Assembly (NCBI GenBank): GCA_024401355.1
Contig: JAKSLF010000005.1
Span: 48,435-112,434, forward strand
Reading direction: 5' to 3'
From: Bacteroidales bacterium
Lineage (GTDB): Bacteria; Bacteroidota; Bacteroidia; Bacteroidales; Marinilabiliaceae
DNA length: 64,000 bases
This document shows positions 62,887 to 64,000 of the stretch, in pieces. Every line of letters begins with the position of its first letter. Positions within the stretch are counted from its first letter, which is position 1. The notes beneath the pieces are model-generated. The model had not been told where the DNA came from. It worked only from the letters and a program-made list of their open reading frames with translations, and made no database searches. The position numbers and the translations under genes are program-made.

Positions 62887-63366
62887 TCATTTACAGATAA
62901 GTACGACAGCGTATGCCGAAGCACCTTTTTCTTCACCTTCGAATCCGAGGTGTTCGGTAGTAGTGGCCTTGACAGAGATGCGGTCGACATCGATACCGAT
63001 GACATTGGCGAGAGTCTGTTGCATGTCGGGTATGAGTGGTTTGATTTTAGGTCGTTGTAGAGCGATAGTGGAGTCGACATTGCTGACGTGATATCCTTTA
63101 GTGGCGATGAGGTCGACAGTACGTCGGAGTAGTATTTTGCTGTCGATGCCCTTGAAGTCGTCGGAAGTGTCGGGGAAGTGGTAACCGATGTCTCGCATAC
63201 CGGCAGCGCCGAGAATGGCGTCGCAGATGGCATGGATAAGAACGTCGCCATCGGAGTGTGCGACCCATCCCATAGTATGTTCGACCTTGACTCCACCGAT
63301 CCACATTTCGAGTCCTTGTTTAAGTTGGTGGACGTCGTATCCGTATCCTACTCTTATATCTTGCAT
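62887..63366 (-). CDS. ispF: 2-C-methyl-D-erythritol 2,4-cyclodiphosphate synthase
   Basis: The 159-aa enzyme makes the cyclic diphosphate intermediate of the non-mevalonate isoprenoid pathway. The metal ligands Asp11 and His13 are in GYDVHQL, and HSDGDVLIHAICDAILGA follows near residue 37-55. The C-terminus has KATTTEHLGFEGEEKGASAYA. Length is normal for a single-domain IspF. It has its own perfect promoter. Confidence 0.96.
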   Translation of the reverse strand: MQDIRVGYGYDVHQLKQGLEMWIGGVKVEHTMGWVAHSDGDVLIHAICDAILGAAGMRDIGYHFPDTSDDFKGIDSKILLRRTVDLIATKGYHVSNVDSTIALQRPKIKPLIPDMQQTLANVIGIDVDRISVKATTTEHLGFEGEEKGASAYAVVLICK

Positions 63367-63385
63367 AGTTGTTATCTTTTTGAAG

Positions 63386-63416
63386 CAAATATAGTAAAAA
63401 AAAGTGAGAAATCAAA
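63386..63416 (-). promoter_or_regulatory. ispF promoter, perfect consensus
   Basis: On the minus strand TTTG (63416-63413), 19 nt and TATATTTG (63393-63386) fit the Bacteroidetes consensus; the ATG is 19 nt downstream of the -7 box. Confidence 0.7.
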
Positions 63417-63439
63417 ATGATGGGTTGGTGTATAGAGGA

Positions 63440-63474
63440 GACAAATGCTCCACCCTCGAGATGAGAGTGGAGCA
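63440..63474 (-). terminator. Terminator of the gene cut by the window end
   Basis: TGCTCCAC-c-CTC and GAG-a-GTGGAGCA form an 11-bp stem with one mismatch around a 5-nt loop; on the minus strand TTTG follows. It lies about 47 nt past the stop codon at 63521. Confidence 0.6.
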
Positions 63475-63520
63475 GATGTGGCTGTATAGTTATGAATAAA
63501 TTACAGCGAATAGAACCCTC

Positions 63521-64000
63521 TTAGTCAGCTACGTATTCGTCGTAGTCGTAACCGAGGTTATTGGTGTTATCAACCCTGTTGGCGCCATAGTACTGAACGA
63601 AGAGGTAAGCGTATGAGCCATCGAGGTAGTATGCACCGTTGTAGCCATATTCAGTAACGAATGCGTCGTTGCCCTGCCAGTAGCCGATATCTCTAACGCT
63701 AACGTTGCCATACTCGCCGAAAGAGATGCCAGTAGACTGTGCAGCAACACGCATGAACTGGAAAGTGCCATCGGCATCGGTATCCTCAAAGTCGGGAAGG
63801 GTAGAGAACTTGAGGCTGAAGCCCTTGCCGTAGAGATCCTTGAATCGATAGAGGTTCTTGTTGGTAGTACACTGCTGGAGAGTAGTCTGTGTGCTTTCCA
63901 TGCCGACAACATCTGCAGCGAAGAAAGTGTAGGTACCAGTAGATACGTCGTCCCATTCAAGTCCGATGAAATCGACAGATGAGATAGTGCGTTTGCCACC
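63521..64000 (-). CDS. Probable exported protein of unknown function, 5' end outside the window
   Basis: The frame stays open to the window edge, giving at least 159 residues; an internal Met at 63901 is unlikely to be the start because the same beta-strand pattern continues upstream (VDFIGLEWDDVSTGTYTFFA). The visible part is beta-rich and aromatic, with Tyr/Asn-rich ends (YGYNGAYYLDGSYAYLFV), typical of extracellular Bacteroidetes proteins. I do not recognise the family. Signal peptide and full length cannot be judged. Confidence 0.65.
   Translation of the reverse strand, partial: GGKRTISSVDFIGLEWDDVSTGTYTFFAADVVGMESTQTTLQQCTTNKNLYRFKDLYGKGFSLKFSTLPDFEDTDADGTFQFMRVAAQSTGISFGEYGNVSVRDIGYWQGNDAFVTEYGYNGAYYLDGSYAYLFVQYYGANRVDNTNNLGYDYDEYVAD

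Overview
The window reads as chromosome of a Bacteroidales bacterium, most plausibly Prevotellaceae. Evidence: promoters of the TTTG-N19-21-TAnnTTTG type (perfect copies before proC, the chemosensory operon, the DUF4160/DUF2442 pair and ispF), little sign of Shine-Dalgarno sequences, a fused SecDF, a TonB receptor paired with a DUF4249 lipoprotein, a BspA-like LRR surface protein, DUF5683 next to parB, and secreted proteins with short T9SS-like C-termini. The genus is inference; no rRNA or marker comparison is possible here.

Layout. 1-8 kb: glutamate synthase (gltB-gltD), a secreted protein and proC. 8-10 kb: an orphan chemoreceptor on the minus strand. 10-17 kb: a CotH/lamin-tail surface protein, a TSCPD protein, and a TonB receptor plus DUF4249 lipoprotein. 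17-30 kb: metF, an unusual YqiA-esterase/5'-nucleotidase fusion, a GH31 glycosidase, two envelope proteins of little-known function, secDF, a bile-acid-symporter-family transporter, a polysaccharide deacetylase lipoprotein and ribF. 57-64 kb: parA-parB-DUF5683-comB-pif1-like helicase on the minus strand, ispF, and a gene cut by the window end.

The centrepiece is 29.8-53.3 kb: 22 plus-strand genes behind one perfect promoter (29807-29838), closed by one intrinsic terminator (53293-53322), with most gaps under 60 bp and several overlaps. It holds a complete chemosensory core (chemoreceptor, STAS protein, CheY, CheA, two CheW, CheR, CheD, CheB), a YfiR-like periplasmic protein at the head, a histidine-kinase-like protein whose phosphoacceptor His is Asn, two degenerate CheR-like proteins, a receiver-less CheB-like protein, three related GAF sensors, a SpoIIE-type phosphatase with SiaB-like kinase and SiaC-like phosphoprotein (SiaC Thr68 is conserved), a TerB/ABCG-type transporter fusion, a lipoprotein and a small secreted protein. 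No flagellar, pilus or diguanylate cyclase gene is present in the window, although YfiR and SiaABC normally work with c-di-GMP cyclases. My inference is a non-motility signalling system linking an envelope signal, through CheA and a Sia-type phosphoswitch, to an ABC transporter.

After the operon comes an accessory stretch (53.3-57.3 kb): about 800 bp without a convincing gene but with a 12-bp inverted repeat and an orphan terminator, a helix-turn-helix protein next to the LRR gene, and a DUF4160/DUF2442 toxin-antitoxin-like pair lying between two copies of the LRR gene's 3' end, the second being only a relic.
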